The notes: generated by a model from the letters alone, not told the origin. Numbered from the stretch's first letter, positions 10,043 through 19,653 are shown. The stretch: DNA of 64,000 nt from WM-3-3 sp041660045 (GCA_041660045.1 JBAZXA010000007.1:1-64000), one strand, 5' to 3'. Made by a program: numbers and translations.

Positions 10043-10461
10043 GGCGGCAACATGGCTTTTCCCTACTCGAAATTTTGATTGCCTTTGCTATTTTAGGAAT
10101 TTCCTTAGGCATTTTATTAAAAATCTTTTCATCAGGATCCATACAAGCGGCGGCCTCAGAAGACTACACCAGTGCTGTGCAATTGGCGGAAGCCTTAATG
10201 GCCAGGACAGGCGCGGATATTCCATTACAAGTTTCCGAGCTCTCAGGTTTAGAAAATCAAAAATATCTCTGGTATCTCTCGATCCAACCTTATGTATTGG
10301 CCTCAGCCACCACGTCTGCCAAAAATAACCATGATGCCGTACCCTTGCCCGTGCAATTATTTAAAGTCCGCGTCAGTATACGTTGGGATGAGGAGAGTAT
10401 TACCGGTGCTGGCCGGGAGTTTGAGCTTACCAGTTTAAAGTTGGCCAGTACCCAACCATGA
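10039..10461 (+). CDS. gspI: Minor pseudopilin GspI
   Basis: A 140-residue minor pseudopilin. Processing is predicted after Gly6, giving F7SLLE and a hydrophobic helix. In known systems GspI nucleates the GspI-J-K tip complex. It overlaps gspH upstream and gspJ downstream by four bases each, so expression is probably translationally coupled. Confidence 0.92.
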   Translation: MRRQHGFSLLEILIAFAILGISLGILLKIFSSGSIQAAASEDYTSAVQLAEALMARTGADIPLQVSELSGLENQKYLWYLSIQPYVLASATTSAKNNHDAVPLPVQLFKVRVSIRWDEESITGAGREFELTSLKLASTQP

Positions 10462-11138
10462 TTAAGCATCGTCAAATAACGGGTTTTACTTTAATTGAGG
10501 TGCTCATCGCCATGAGCCTATTAAGTGTTATGGTGCTGCTCCTCTTTGCGAGTTTAAAAATTGGTGCTGAAAGTTGGGGGCAAGGCGAAGAAAAGGTCTC
10601 CAAAGTTAATGATATTGCTGTTGTTTATAATTTTTTTCAAAGCTATTTAAGCTCCGCCCAACCCCAATTTAGCGATGGCAAAAATGATGAGCACTCGTTA
10701 TTATTCCAAGGTGGTGACCAGCATTTGCAGTTTGTTTCAAGCTTTCCTGCCAGCGCTGGCCGTGCAGGCTTGCAATTGTTTAATGTGTTTTTGGCGCAAA
10801 CCGAACAAGGGCCTTACATTAAAGTGTCAGTAACACCTTTTGATCCAGCTAAAGATGGTGTTAGCGCTGATAACGAAGAAGCGGTCGATCTTTTCGGGCC
10901 AATTGAGAGCTTTAACTTACAATATTGGCCCATAGGAACAGAAGGAGGGGACTGGGAAGACGAGTGGTTAAATAAAGAAGTCATGCCGCGTTTAGTCAAA
11001 ATAAAAATAATACCGGAAAATGATATGTATTGGCCCGATATGGTGATTGAGTTAAAAGTAACCGGCAAGCCGGGCGATGACAATGACGAGCTTGATACAG
11101 ACAGGGACGAACAGCAAAGTGGCGTCGCTACACCATGA
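10458..11138 (+). CDS. gspJ: Minor pseudopilin GspJ
   Basis: A 226-residue minor pseudopilin with leader cleavage after Gly9 (F10TLIE). The C-terminal PRLVKIKI... strand is typical of GspJ. The last ~20 residues are acidic and polar (Asp/Glu-rich), a likely disordered tail. It overlaps both neighbours by four bases. Confidence 0.92.
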   Translation: MIKHRQITGFTLIEVLIAMSLLSVMVLLLFASLKIGAESWGQGEEKVSKVNDIAVVYNFFQSYLSSAQPQFSDGKNDEHSLLFQGGDQHLQFVSSFPASAGRAGLQLFNVFLAQTEQGPYIKVSVTPFDPAKDGVSADNEEAVDLFGPIESFNLQYWPIGTEGGDWEDEWLNKEVMPRLVKIKIIPENDMYWPDMVIELKVTGKPGDDNDELDTDRDEQQSGVATP

Positions 11139-12199
11139 TCAAGCCCAATGGTTTTGCTTTGGTTTTAGTGTTGTGGGTCATCACTTTGCTGGCTTTAATG
11201 GCAGGTAGTTTTGCTTTAACTATGCGCCGGGAAACCGCTGTCATCAGTGGTATTAAAGAAAATGCACAGGCTTTGGCGCTGGCGGAATCTGGTTTGGCCA
11301 TGGCAGAAATTATGTTGCTAAACCAGGATCCTGAACAACGCTGGTTAACCAACGGCAGTATTTATGAAATTGATTTCCCTGAAGGGCGTAGCGGTAGCCC
11401 GGCTAAAATACGCATTAGGCTGCTTGCGGAAAAAGGTAAAATTGATGTTAATTTTGCCGACCAAGAATTATTACAAGCCTTAATGAGCCACGCGCCTACC
11501 AGTTTAGAGGTACAAGAAAAAATAGTGAATGCTATTTTAGATTGGCGTGATGAAGATGATTTAGAACGCGTAAATGGGGCTGAAGCTAAAGAATATTTAG
11601 AGGCCGGTTTAGATTATAAGCCCACTAACAAAGCCTTTGGGTCTCTAGAAGAAGTTCAAAAAGTGCTGAATATGACGCCTGAGATTTTTAATTGGTTGGC
11701 TAGTTTAATTACCGTGTATTCCGGGCAAAAAACGGTGGACATAAAACAAGCCTCACGGGAAGTTTTAAACGTGTTGCCTGATTTGGACAATACCTTGGCA
11801 CAGGACTTTACAGCCAGCCAGCGTGCGCAAGTTGAACAAGCTGCAGTAAAGTCAACGTTGGGCACTGGCAAAACCAGTCCATCAGCGTCAAAACCCGTTA
11901 CCGCACCAAACACGGGGTCAGCCTCAAACCCGGCTGAGGAAGGCAAACCGGATGTGTTGACTATTATGGTTGAAGCCCAGCTAGTGAATGAAGACGAGGA
12001 GCCTAGTGCCGCGCCTAGGTCAAGCTTAAGTGTGGTACTCAAAAAAACCGATGAACAGCAATTAGATGCTTTTGAAGTATTAAAATGGCAGCGCAATTTT
12101 GTAAATCAACTATCATTATTCGGCGATACAACTGAAATTAGCAATCAAATGGATGAGTTATTAGTGGCACGTTATGTTGAACCTGAATTCAACAATTAA
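11135..12199 (+). CDS. gspK: Minor pseudopilin GspK (tip protein)
   Basis: The large tip pseudopilin, 354 residues. Cleavage is predicted after Gly6 (F7ALVL). It lacks Glu at +5, as is normal for GspK and consistent with a tip position. A helix-rich globular domain follows, with the DWRDEDD motif near residue 132. A Ser/Thr/Pro-rich linker occupies about residues 245-275. Its 3' end overlaps the gspL start by 26 bases. Confidence 0.92.
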   Translation: MIKPNGFALVLVLWVITLLALMAGSFALTMRRETAVISGIKENAQALALAESGLAMAEIMLLNQDPEQRWLTNGSIYEIDFPEGRSGSPAKIRIRLLAEKGKIDVNFADQELLQALMSHAPTSLEVQEKIVNAILDWRDEDDLERVNGAEAKEYLEAGLDYKPTNKAFGSLEEVQKVLNMTPEIFNWLASLITVYSGQKTVDIKQASREVLNVLPDLDNTLAQDFTASQRAQVEQAAVKSTLGTGKTSPSASKPVTAPNTGSASNPAEEGKPDVLTIMVEAQLVNEDEEPSAAPRSSLSVVLKKTDEQQLDAFEVLKWQRNFVNQLSLFGDTTEISNQMDELLVARYVEPEFNN

Positions 12200-13304
12200 T
12201 CTGGATTTTAAAAGTTTTTTTCGATGGTGGGGGCGTGAACTTGCTTTTTTGGTACCTGAAAAACTACAACAACTTTTAAATGAAACTAAAGGTTACCTTA
12301 TAGTACGCCCCGAAAAAGACGTCTTGGTGCTGGGCTATCAACAAGCCGGTAAGTACGAAGAATTAGCTAAATTTATGCCCAACGACATTGGGCGCGAAAG
12401 TTTTAAAGCGCTTAAAAGCAGTGATGAACGCTTACAAAAAGCGACTGTCGTGCTCCGCTTAACACAGCAACAAGCCCTGGCAAAAGTGTTGTGTTTACCG
12501 CTGGCGGCCAAGGAAAACCTTAACCAAGTCATCGCTTATGAATTAGACCGTTATACCCCTTTTAAACCTGAGCAAGTCTATTTTACCGTTAAGCCGCTAG
12601 GACAAGACCAAGAACTAGGGCAACTTCGGGTTTTATTGGTGTTAACGCCTAAGCAACAGTTCAATACGAGTTATCAGCAGCTTAAAACTGTAGGGCTAGT
12701 GCCGACAATCTGTGATTATGCGTCTGCGGCCAATGCATTAGGGCAGGCAGATGACAGTTATAATCTGCTGCCGGAAGCCTTACAAAAAAATAAAACGCTC
12801 GCTAAAAAGTTACAAGAAGGTGGTTTATTAGCGATAACCGGCTTGTTATTGCTGGTGTCTATTACGCTACCGGTATGGTTTGAATATCAAGCTGTTACCG
12901 CATTGGAGGAGAAAGTTGAAGTGCTAGGCAAGGAAGCCAAAAAAATTGAAGCCCTGCAAGCTGAAATTGATGTCGCCATTAGCCAAGCTAAACAACTGGT
13001 GGATGAAAAAAATGCCGCGCCTGATATTATTGCTATGCTGGATACCTTAAGTGGCCAAATTAAGGATGACACTTGGTTGACGTTTGCCCAATACAGCGAC
13101 AGGCATTGGCAAATACAGGGTGAGTCACCCGCTGCATCGGCTTTGATTGGAATATTGGAAGCGACTGATATGTTTGCTAATGCACGTTTTGCGTCACCTG
13201 TTACCCAAGACAAGAGTACTGAATTAGAGCGTTTTCAAATTACCTTTGATATTGCTAGTGTTGATACTAACCCAAGCTCTGGGGGTAATATTGGCAAACC
13301 TTAG
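12174..13304 (+). CDS. gspL: Type II secretion platform protein GspL
   Basis: A 376-residue bitopic protein. The N-terminal half resembles the cytoplasmic actin-like/PilM-type domain of GspL that recruits GspE. A single membrane segment lies near residues 217-237. A coiled-coil and ferredoxin-like PilN-type periplasmic part follows. Start ATG 12174 lies inside the gspK 3' end in another frame. Position and size match xpsL. Automatic annotation may label it only PilN-domain protein. Confidence 0.85.
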   Translation: MLNLNSTINLDFKSFFRWWGRELAFLVPEKLQQLLNETKGYLIVRPEKDVLVLGYQQAGKYEELAKFMPNDIGRESFKALKSSDERLQKATVVLRLTQQQALAKVLCLPLAAKENLNQVIAYELDRYTPFKPEQVYFTVKPLGQDQELGQLRVLLVLTPKQQFNTSYQQLKTVGLVPTICDYASAANALGQADDSYNLLPEALQKNKTLAKKLQEGGLLAITGLLLLVSITLPVWFEYQAVTALEEKVEVLGKEAKKIEALQAEIDVAISQAKQLVDEKNAAPDIIAMLDTLSGQIKDDTWLTFAQYSDRHWQIQGESPAASALIGILEATDMFANARFASPVTQDKSTELERFQITFDIASVDTNPSSGGNIGKP

Positions 13305-13872
13305 TGCACAACAGCAGCGTTGGTTGGCGGTTGGCCTACTCGTACTCGTGTTGGTGATCGTTATTGCCGTTATATTCATGCCTGTCGTTAACAAAGGCAT
13401 CGAGTTGCACGAAACAAAAACCGCCTTGATGTTTAGGCTGCAACAGTTCCAACGTGTATTAGCTAGAAAAGATGCAGTAACAACGGCTGTGGCGGAGTTA
13501 AAAGAAAATAATCTGGAGCAGGGTTATTTAAACAGTGAAGATACGCCGGCCTTGGCATCTGCAGCAGTGCAGGAATTTATCAAGCGCTCAATTACAGATG
13601 CTGGAGGTCAACTAAATAGTACCCAAGCCTTGCCCGTGGTTAATAAAAACGGTTTTAGCCAAATCAGTATCAAAGTCAGGATGACAGGTGATACCCAAAC
13701 CTTACGGGCAACACTTTATAAAATAGAGACAACATCACCGCTGATTATTATTGATCAAATCGATATTAGGCCTTTACGTGGCACAGTAAATAAAATAACC
13801 CACCAAGTTGACCCCAGTAATGAATTAAATGTTAATTTTGAAGCCATCAGCTTTATGAGGTTGCAACCGTGA
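13291..13872 (+). CDS. gspM: Type II secretion protein GspM
   Basis: A bitopic protein of about 193 residues with one N-terminal membrane helix (LAVGLLVLVLVIVIAVIF) and a periplasmic ferredoxin-like domain, as in GspM. In the family it partners GspL. I chose TTG 13291 because GGGGGT lies about five bases upstream. It overlaps gspL by 14 bases. Other TTG/GTG codons reach back to 13246, so the exact start is uncertain. Confidence 0.85.
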   Translation: MANLSAQQQRWLAVGLLVLVLVIVIAVIFMPVVNKGIELHETKTALMFRLQQFQRVLARKDAVTTAVAELKENNLEQGYLNSEDTPALASAAVQEFIKRSITDAGGQLNSTQALPVVNKNGFSQISIKVRMTGDTQTLRATLYKIETTSPLIIIDQIDIRPLRGTVNKITHQVDPSNELNVNFEAISFMRLQP

Positions 13873-14465
13873 TGACAGATAAATTAAATAAAGTTTTGCT
13901 AGCAACGTGCGCAATTTTGGCTTTAGTCATAGTGGGAGAATGGCGTTATGCCCAGCATGCGCAAAACCAAGTGTGGGCTGAAATCAACGGGGTTAAGATT
14001 AATCCTTATCAAGTGGCAGAATTGCCTAGTTTAGCACTCGCGGATAAAGCTGAAGAAAGTTATGCTGATTTAGTGGGGCGGCCTTTATTTACAAAAGGCA
14101 GACGTTATATTGAAGGTGCCAGCGTTAATGAAGATGGGAGCACTATCGGGGTTGACGCTGAATTTGAGTGGCAACTGACGGGTATTTACACCAAGGGCAA
14201 TGGCCTTTATGCCTTGTTTGACCGCGCCCAAGACCATAATGCAGTGGGTAAGACCAAACACCAAAAAATTACCGAGGGTGGCAGCATCCAAGGTTGGCGG
14301 TTAGCTACGATAAACCAAGACAGTGTCATATTGGAACAAGCCAGTGGCCAAAAAGTGTTAATGCTGAGAAAACCTAAATCTAAACAAACCCCTGACAAAC
14401 CAAATTTCCCTCCTAAGCTCGGAGCTGCTATAAATCCTCAGGATAGTGACAATGAAAACCCTTAG
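13869..14465 (+). CDS. gspN: Type II secretion GspC/XpsN-like protein
   Basis: A 198-residue inner-membrane-anchored protein with one N-terminal helix (LLATCAILALVIVGEW) and a periplasmic segment around VGRPLF and WQLTGIY resembling the GspC homology region. In the xps system of Xanthomonas the equivalent slot is XpsN, which takes the GspC role of linking the inner-membrane platform to the secretin. No separate gspC is present, so I infer the same job here. It has a polar Pro/Lys-rich C-terminal tail and overlaps gspM by four bases. Confidence 0.8.
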   Translation: MMTDKLNKVLLATCAILALVIVGEWRYAQHAQNQVWAEINGVKINPYQVAELPSLALADKAEESYADLVGRPLFTKGRRYIEGASVNEDGSTIGVDAEFEWQLTGIYTKGNGLYALFDRAQDHNAVGKTKHQKITEGGSIQGWRLATINQDSVILEQASGQKVLMLRKPKSKQTPDKPNFPPKLGAAINPQDSDNENP

Positions 14466-16608
14466 ACAATTTGTAATCATTTCCAGTTTTGTGTTAGCCC
14501 ATACAGCTTTGACTGGCTGTGAGTTTATTGGCCCTAAGCCATTAGCCAAACTGCCTTTGGAACCGGCATTACCCAATGCCAGCGAGGGTCAAGAAAAAGT
14601 TATTTTTAGCGAGTTACAAAATAAGCCAGCAGCTTCAAATAACCCAGCGAGTAAAGAATTATACCCGGCTGAGGAAAGTCGCGTAATTCGGCCTAATTTA
14701 CCCGTAGTACATGATCGGCCTCGTGGTGCTGGTTCCTATAGCTTAAATTTTGATGATGCAGATTTAGGTGAAGTGGCCAAAGTTATTTTAAGTGACATAC
14801 TTAAACAAAATTATGTGTTAAGCCCTAAAGTTGGCGGTAAAGTGACATTGCAAACCACGCAGGCACTCACTAAAGAAGAGTTGCTGCCGACTTTGGAAAT
14901 GTTGTTACAGATGAATAACGCAGCCCTGATTAAGGATGACCAGCTGTATCGTATAGAACCATCTTCGGAAGCTACTTACAGTAGTGATTTTTCAACGAAT
15001 AGTAAGCTTGGTTTTCAGGTAAGGGTAATACCAGTTAAAAATGTCTCGGTGGAAAATATTGTTGATGTCTTAAAGCCGTTGCTACAGGAAAGGACGGTGC
15101 TAAATATTGATAAAACCCGAAATTTATTGATCGTTGCAGGTTCTTCAGATGAGTTGTCACGGGTTGTTGATATGGCGAACACATTTGATGTCGATGTTTT
15201 AAAAGGCCGTTCGTTTGGTATCTTCCCTTTGGCACATGTTGAGCCGGAAACTGTTATCGAGGAATTGGAAGCGGTGTTTGATAAGACCGATGAGGATTCA
15301 TTTTTCCGATTCCTGCCGATAGACCGGTTAAACGCGGTAATGGCTATTACACATCAGGCTAAATATCTTAAAGACATCGAAACTTGGGTGGTTAGGCTAG
15401 ATAAGGCTAATACGAATGCAGGTGGCGGGGTGAATGTGTATAAAGTCCAACATGCCGATGCAGTTGAACTAGCGGCTACCTTGAATGATATTTTTACAGG
15501 TGCCAGCTCGGCTAGAAAAAAAAGCAAAGTGGCCAAAATTGCACCTGGCCAACAACCAGGACAAACCACAAACAAACCAGCGGAAAACACACCAGAACAA
15601 AAACCATTTTTGTCACGTGGCAGCCAAGGAGAGGACAGCCATATTGCTGATATTGGCAATAATGTAAAAATAATTGCGGATGAACCCAACAACTCCATTA
15701 TTATCGTTTCTACAGCGCAAGAATATGACGTGATCCGTGCGGTAATTAACCAACTAGATATTTTGCCGTTGCAGGTATTAATTGATGCCACGATTGTTTC
15801 AGTAACCTTAACGGACAATCTGCAATACGGGATACAGTGGTTTTTAACCCATGACAACAGCGGTACCAACGTGATTACCAGTGGTGGCGGGGCTAGTGCA
15901 GCGTCCATCGCAGCGGCGGCAGTCACAGGTGGTTTTGGGTACTCGTTTATTAGCCGATCTGGGCAGATTCGTGCCGTACTAAATGCCCAAGCGTTGGATA
16001 ATAAAGTCAATGTGATTTCTTCACCATCTTTAATGGTGCTAAATAATCAAGAAGCGTCTATCCAAGTGGGTGATGAAATTCCTTTAAGAACCACCGAATC
16101 GACCAATACCAATTCCGGTGCTGCTGCCGCCAACCCTATCCAAACCAGTTCTATCCAACAACGTAAAACAGGTGTTAAGTTAAAAGTTAAGCCTAGGGTA
16201 AATGCTAGCGGTTTAGTGATTATGGATATTGAGCAAAGTGTGGAAACCGCATCGAATACCACAACCAGTAATATCGATTCGCCGACCATTCAGAGCCGGG
16301 AAATCACCAGCAATGTTGCCGTGCAAAGTGGTGAAACCATCGTTTTAGGGGGTTTAATCGATGATAATAATACTAACAATAAAACCGGCGTGCCATTTTT
16401 TCATGAAATCCCTATTTTGGGGCCGTTGTTTGGTAGCAATACCAGGAATAAAGTTAAAACAGAATTAGTGGTGTTAATTACGCCTAGGGTGGTTAAAAGT
16501 CGTCAAGATGCCGGTTTAATTGCCAATGAGTTTAGGAGTAAGTTGACCGGGATTTATGACGTGCGCAACAAGCCTTCAAAAGACCAGAAATATTTTTTCC
16601 AGCATTAG
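14452..16608 (+). CDS. gspD: Type II secretion outer-membrane secretin GspD
   Basis: A 718-residue secretin forming the outer-membrane channel. The N terminus is a lipoprotein signal with lipobox LTGC, so it probably reaches the outer membrane as a lipoprotein. N0 and N1-N3 domains follow, with a Lys/Gln/Pro-rich insertion around residues 350-400. The C domain contains VPFFHEIPILGPLFG and ends its conserved part with ELVVLITPRVV. ATG 14452 is preferred over GTG 14446 because AGGA lies eight bases upstream. It closes the operon before a strong terminator. Confidence 0.95.
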   Translation: MKTLRQFVIISSFVLAHTALTGCEFIGPKPLAKLPLEPALPNASEGQEKVIFSELQNKPAASNNPASKELYPAEESRVIRPNLPVVHDRPRGAGSYSLNFDDADLGEVAKVILSDILKQNYVLSPKVGGKVTLQTTQALTKEELLPTLEMLLQMNNAALIKDDQLYRIEPSSEATYSSDFSTNSKLGFQVRVIPVKNVSVENIVDVLKPLLQERTVLNIDKTRNLLIVAGSSDELSRVVDMANTFDVDVLKGRSFGIFPLAHVEPETVIEELEAVFDKTDEDSFFRFLPIDRLNAVMAITHQAKYLKDIETWVVRLDKANTNAGGGVNVYKVQHADAVELAATLNDIFTGASSARKKSKVAKIAPGQQPGQTTNKPAENTPEQKPFLSRGSQGEDSHIADIGNNVKIIADEPNNSIIIVSTAQEYDVIRAVINQLDILPLQVLIDATIVSVTLTDNLQYGIQWFLTHDNSGTNVITSGGGASAASIAAAAVTGGFGYSFISRSGQIRAVLNAQALDNKVNVISSPSLMVLNNQEASIQVGDEIPLRTTESTNTNSGAAAANPIQTSSIQQRKTGVKLKVKPRVNASGLVIMDIEQSVETASNTTTSNIDSPTIQSREITSNVAVQSGETIVLGGLIDDNNTNNKTGVPFFHEIPILGPLFGSNTRNKVKTELVVLITPRVVKSRQDAGLIANEFRSKLTGIYDVRNKPSKDQKYFFQH

Positions 16609-16615
16609 TGGCAGC

Positions 16616-16663
16616 AAACCAGGAGGCTTAGCAAGTTTTAAAAGATAAGCCACCTGGTTTTTT
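16616..16663 (+). terminator. Terminator of the type II secretion operon
   Basis: A 15-bp inverted repeat (AAACCAGG-A-GGCTTA / TAAGCC-A-CCTGGTTT) with a single mismatch and a 15-base loop runs into six T residues on the + strand. It lies directly after gspD and also separates the convergent rpiA. Confidence 0.9.
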
Positions 16664-16669
16664 ATAAGC

Positions 16670-17323
16670 TTACAAGGTGATTACTTGGTCGCCTTTGCCG
16701 ATCAATACCACATCAGCAGGTCTAAGCGCAAACAGGCCCACAGTGACTACGCCTGGAATATTATTGATGATTTTTTCTAGTTCGCTAGGATCCAAAATGC
16801 TCAAATTGTGGACATCGATAATTTGATTGTGGTTGTCAGTGATACAACTTTCTCGCCAAACCGGCTGTCCGCCTAACTTTACCATTTCGCGGGCGACAAA
16901 GCTTCTGGCCATAGGAACCACTTCAACTGGCAAAGGAAACTTACCTAAGACATCAACCGATTTGCTTTCATCAGCGATACAGACAAATTTTTTGCTGGCT
17001 TGGGCAATAATTTTCTCGCGGGTTAAGGCGCCGCCACCGCCTTTGATTAATTGCTTGCGGGGATTGATTTCATCGGCACCATCGATATAAACATCCAACT
17101 CGCCGGCCTCATTTAGGTCTAAAACACGGATGCCCACGCTTTTTAAGCGTTCAGTAGTGCCTTCAGAACTAGAAACCGCACCTTCTATATCGTTCTTAAA
17201 ATCGGCCAACAGGTTAATGAAATGGTTAGTGGTGGAGCCTGTACCTACGCCGATTATGGCGATGTCTTTGATATAAGGTAAGGCGGCTTGGGCGACTTTT
17301 TGTTTTAATTCATCTTGTGTCAT
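16670..17323 (-). CDS. rpiA: Ribose-5-phosphate isomerase A
   Basis: A 217-residue enzyme that interconverts ribose 5-phosphate and ribulose 5-phosphate in the pentose phosphate pathway; in an organism using the ribulose monophosphate cycle it would feed that cycle too. Family motifs are visible: GVGTGSTTNHFI, the active-site DGADEI and KGGGGALTREK. Length equals the usual 217-220. It is divergent from ilvA with 74 bases between them. Confidence 0.96.
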   Translation of the reverse strand: MTQDELKQKVAQAALPYIKDIAIIGVGTGSTTNHFINLLADFKNDIEGAVSSSEGTTERLKSVGIRVLDLNEAGELDVYIDGADEINPRKQLIKGGGGALTREKIIAQASKKFVCIADESKSVDVLGKFPLPVEVVPMARSFVAREMVKLGGQPVWRESCITDNHNQIIDVHNLSILDPSELEKIINNIPGVVTVGLFALRPADVVLIGKGDQVITL

Positions 17324-17397
17324 GGCTATGTAAGTCTGTTGAGTGATAGTGTGGGATAATGCTGATCATGAGCCCATACTTTAGCTGATTTTTTAAC

Positions 17398-18927
17398 ATG
17401 CCACAAAAATACATAGAAAAAATATTACGCGCCAAAGTTTATGATGTTGCGGTAGAAACACCGTTGGATTTTGCGCCAGTTTTATCAAAGCGTTTAGAGA
17501 ACAAGGTGTATCTAAAACGTGAGGATTTGCAGCCAGTATTTTCCTTTAAACTCCGTGGCGCCTACAATAAGATGGCACAACTCAGCGAGCAGGAAAAAGC
17601 GCTGGGGGTAATAACAGCATCAGCGGGTAACCATGCGCAAGGGGTTGCCTTATCAGCACAAAGGCTAGGTATACGCGCCTTAATTGTAATGCCTAAAACC
17701 ACACCTGAAATTAAAGTCAACTCGGTTAAAGCGCGGGGCGCACAAGCAATTTTATACGGGGACTCTTACGATGAAGCCTATGTGCATGCCAAAGCTTTGG
17801 TAGAAACAGAAGGGATGGTTTATATTCCACCGTTTGATGACCCAGATATTATTGCAGGGCAAGGCACTGTGGCCATGGAGATTTTAAGGCAAAAAACCGA
17901 TGCCTTAGATGCTATTTTTGTGCCGGTAGGCGGAGGTGGATTAATAGCTGGCGTTGCCGTATACAGTAAATTTGTTAGGCCAGAGGTTAAAATTATCGGC
18001 GTAGAACCTATTGATGCGGATTGTTTATATCGCGCTTTAAAGGCCAAGCGACGTGTTAGCCTTAAGCAAGTCGGTTTGTTTGCCGATGGCGTTGCCGTCA
18101 AGCAGGTGGGTGAAGAAACCTTTCATTTGGCACAGCGTTATGTAGACGAAGTCATTACTGTGAGTACCGATGAAATTTGCGCGGCTATTAAAGATATTTT
18201 TGATGATACCCGTTCCGTGGCTGAACCCGCTGGGGCTTTGGCGCTTGCAGGGTTGAAAAAATATGTCGAACGCGGGCAAGTTAAAGGGCAAACCTTGGTT
18301 GCGATTGAAAGTGGCGCCAATATCAATTTTGACCGTCTGCGTTACGTTGCCGAACGGGCTCAAGTAGGTGAGTTTCGGGAAATCCTGTTGGCGGTTAGCG
18401 TTCCTGAAACACCGGGTAGTTTTTTACGGTTTTGCTCACAACTGGGCGGGCGAAATATTACTGAATTTAATTATCGTTATTTTGACACTGCCCAAGCGCA
18501 AGTCTTTGTTGGTGTGTCCAGTAGCGGTCATGAAGCGGATCGGGCTGGGCTAATCCAACAGCTCAAGGATTTAGGCTTTCCGGTGACCGATATGACAGCT
18601 AACGAGTTAGCTAAAGAACATGTGCGTTATATGGTTGGTGGTCATGCCCCTTGTAAACTCAATGAAGTGGTTTATAGTTTGGAATTTCCAGAAAGGCCTG
18701 GCGCCTTGCTAGGATTTCTAACAGCCTTGAATGGCCGCTGGAATATTAGCCTGTTCCATTATCGTAACCATGGCGCGGCATTTGGAAAAGTATTGATGGG
18801 CTTGCAAATGCCTAAAACCGAACGTAAGGCATTCCAGCTGTGCTTAGATGAATTAGGGTTTGCTTATACGGAAGAGACACAAAATCCGGCGTATCAATTG
18901 TTTGCCGGTGGCCATGAGGCGCGTTAA
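17398..18927 (+). CDS. ilvA: Threonine ammonia-lyase, biosynthetic
   Basis: A PLP enzyme deaminating threonine to 2-oxobutanoate, the first step of isoleucine synthesis. The 509-residue length marks the long biosynthetic form. The catalytic domain has the PLP lysine at Lys51 in FSFKLRGAY and the phosphate-binding loop VGGGGLIAG. Two ACT-like regulatory domains follow (about residues 330-500), expected to bind isoleucine and valine. It is monocistronic and converges on an EVE-domain gene only nine bases away, with no obvious terminator. Confidence 0.95.
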   Translation: MPQKYIEKILRAKVYDVAVETPLDFAPVLSKRLENKVYLKREDLQPVFSFKLRGAYNKMAQLSEQEKALGVITASAGNHAQGVALSAQRLGIRALIVMPKTTPEIKVNSVKARGAQAILYGDSYDEAYVHAKALVETEGMVYIPPFDDPDIIAGQGTVAMEILRQKTDALDAIFVPVGGGGLIAGVAVYSKFVRPEVKIIGVEPIDADCLYRALKAKRRVSLKQVGLFADGVAVKQVGEETFHLAQRYVDEVITVSTDEICAAIKDIFDDTRSVAEPAGALALAGLKKYVERGQVKGQTLVAIESGANINFDRLRYVAERAQVGEFREILLAVSVPETPGSFLRFCSQLGGRNITEFNYRYFDTAQAQVFVGVSSSGHEADRAGLIQQLKDLGFPVTDMTANELAKEHVRYMVGGHAPCKLNEVVYSLEFPERPGALLGFLTALNGRWNISLFHYRNHGAAFGKVLMGLQMPKTERKAFQLCLDELGFAYTEETQNPAYQLFAGGHEAR

Positions 18928-18936
18928 TAAGCTTTG

Positions 18937-19410
18937 CTAAGGCCTTAAGGTTTCTTCTAGGCTTAGGATATAATCCCAGGTAGCCAGTTTTACTGGCAGT
19001 ATAGACAGGCGGTTGCCGCGTTTGGTCAGGGCAAAATCTGCCAGTTCCGCTGCCGCTTTCATTTCTTGTAAGCTAATGGTGCGTGCTAATTTGCGGACAA
19101 ACTTGACGTCCACCATCATCCATGTGGGTTTTTCAGGATTGCTTTTAGGGTCAAAATGGATGTTTTCAGGATCGAATGCAGTAAAATCAGGGTAGCCTTG
19201 TTTTACTACTTCGACGATGCCAACAATACCCGGTATTTCACAATTGGAATGATAAAAAAAGGCATGGTCACCCAGCTTCATTTCATCGCGCATCATATTC
19301 CGGACTTGGTAATTGCGTACGCCATCCCAATGTTCTGTTTGCTGCGGCATTTTGATCAGGTCATCAATACCAAAAGATGACGGTTCGGATTTCATTAACC
19401 AGTAGTTCAT
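18937..19410 (-). CDS. EVE-domain protein
   Basis: A 157-residue single EVE domain, a PUA-like fold. The N terminus MNYWLMKSEPSSFGIDDL and the central HWDGVRNYQVRNMM and HSNCEIPGIVGI are highly typical of the thymocyte-nuclear-protein-1 type. EVE domains are thought to read modified bases in nucleic acid; the ligand here is unknown. It lies downstream of zapA and 6S RNA on the same strand, the slot often held by a 5-formyltetrahydrofolate cyclo-ligase gene in enterobacteria. Confidence 0.9.
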   Translation of the reverse strand: MNYWLMKSEPSSFGIDDLIKMPQQTEHWDGVRNYQVRNMMRDEMKLGDHAFFYHSNCEIPGIVGIVEVVKQGYPDFTAFDPENIHFDPKSNPEKPTWMMVDVKFVRKLARTISLQEMKAAAELADFALTKRGNRLSILPVKLATWDYILSLEETLRP

Positions 19411-19434
19411 GGCAGGTAAGTGTTGCTAAAGGGC

Positions 19435-19613
19435 GCATCTCCCGCCTGCGCCGGTTTATGCCTTCGTCCTTGAACCGTAGGTTCAAGTGGGAGCTTAGTT
19501 GGTAAATCAGGCTTCCCGTTTAAAACGGGCATGCACACCATTACGAGGAACAGCTCCCTGGGTAAATGCAGGTTCAGGAAACACCCAGCATAATTTCGAA
19601 CGCCGCAGGAGAT
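19435..19613 (-). ncRNA. ssrS: 6S RNA
   Basis: The minus strand holds the elements of gammaproteobacterial 6S RNA in order: a 5' arm ATCTCCTGCGGCG pairing with a 3' arm rich in GGCGCAGGCGGGAGAT; the single-stranded bubble region with TTCCTGAACC; the conserved GTGTGCATGCCCG; GGAAGCCTG; and a terminal hairpin CTTGAACC-TAC-GGTTCAAG as in E. coli. The length of about 179 nt fits. It directly follows zapA, the conserved position for ssrS. It binds the sigma-70 holoenzyme. Ends are approximate. Confidence 0.9.
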
Positions 19614-19653
19614 ACTGGTTTTATTTTAGCACCTATTTTTTATTTTGGGGTGC

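Noticed and set aside
15354..16010. 218-codon open frame on the minus strand
   Set aside because: It lies wholly inside gspD, reads antisense, has biased composition and no ribosome-binding site.
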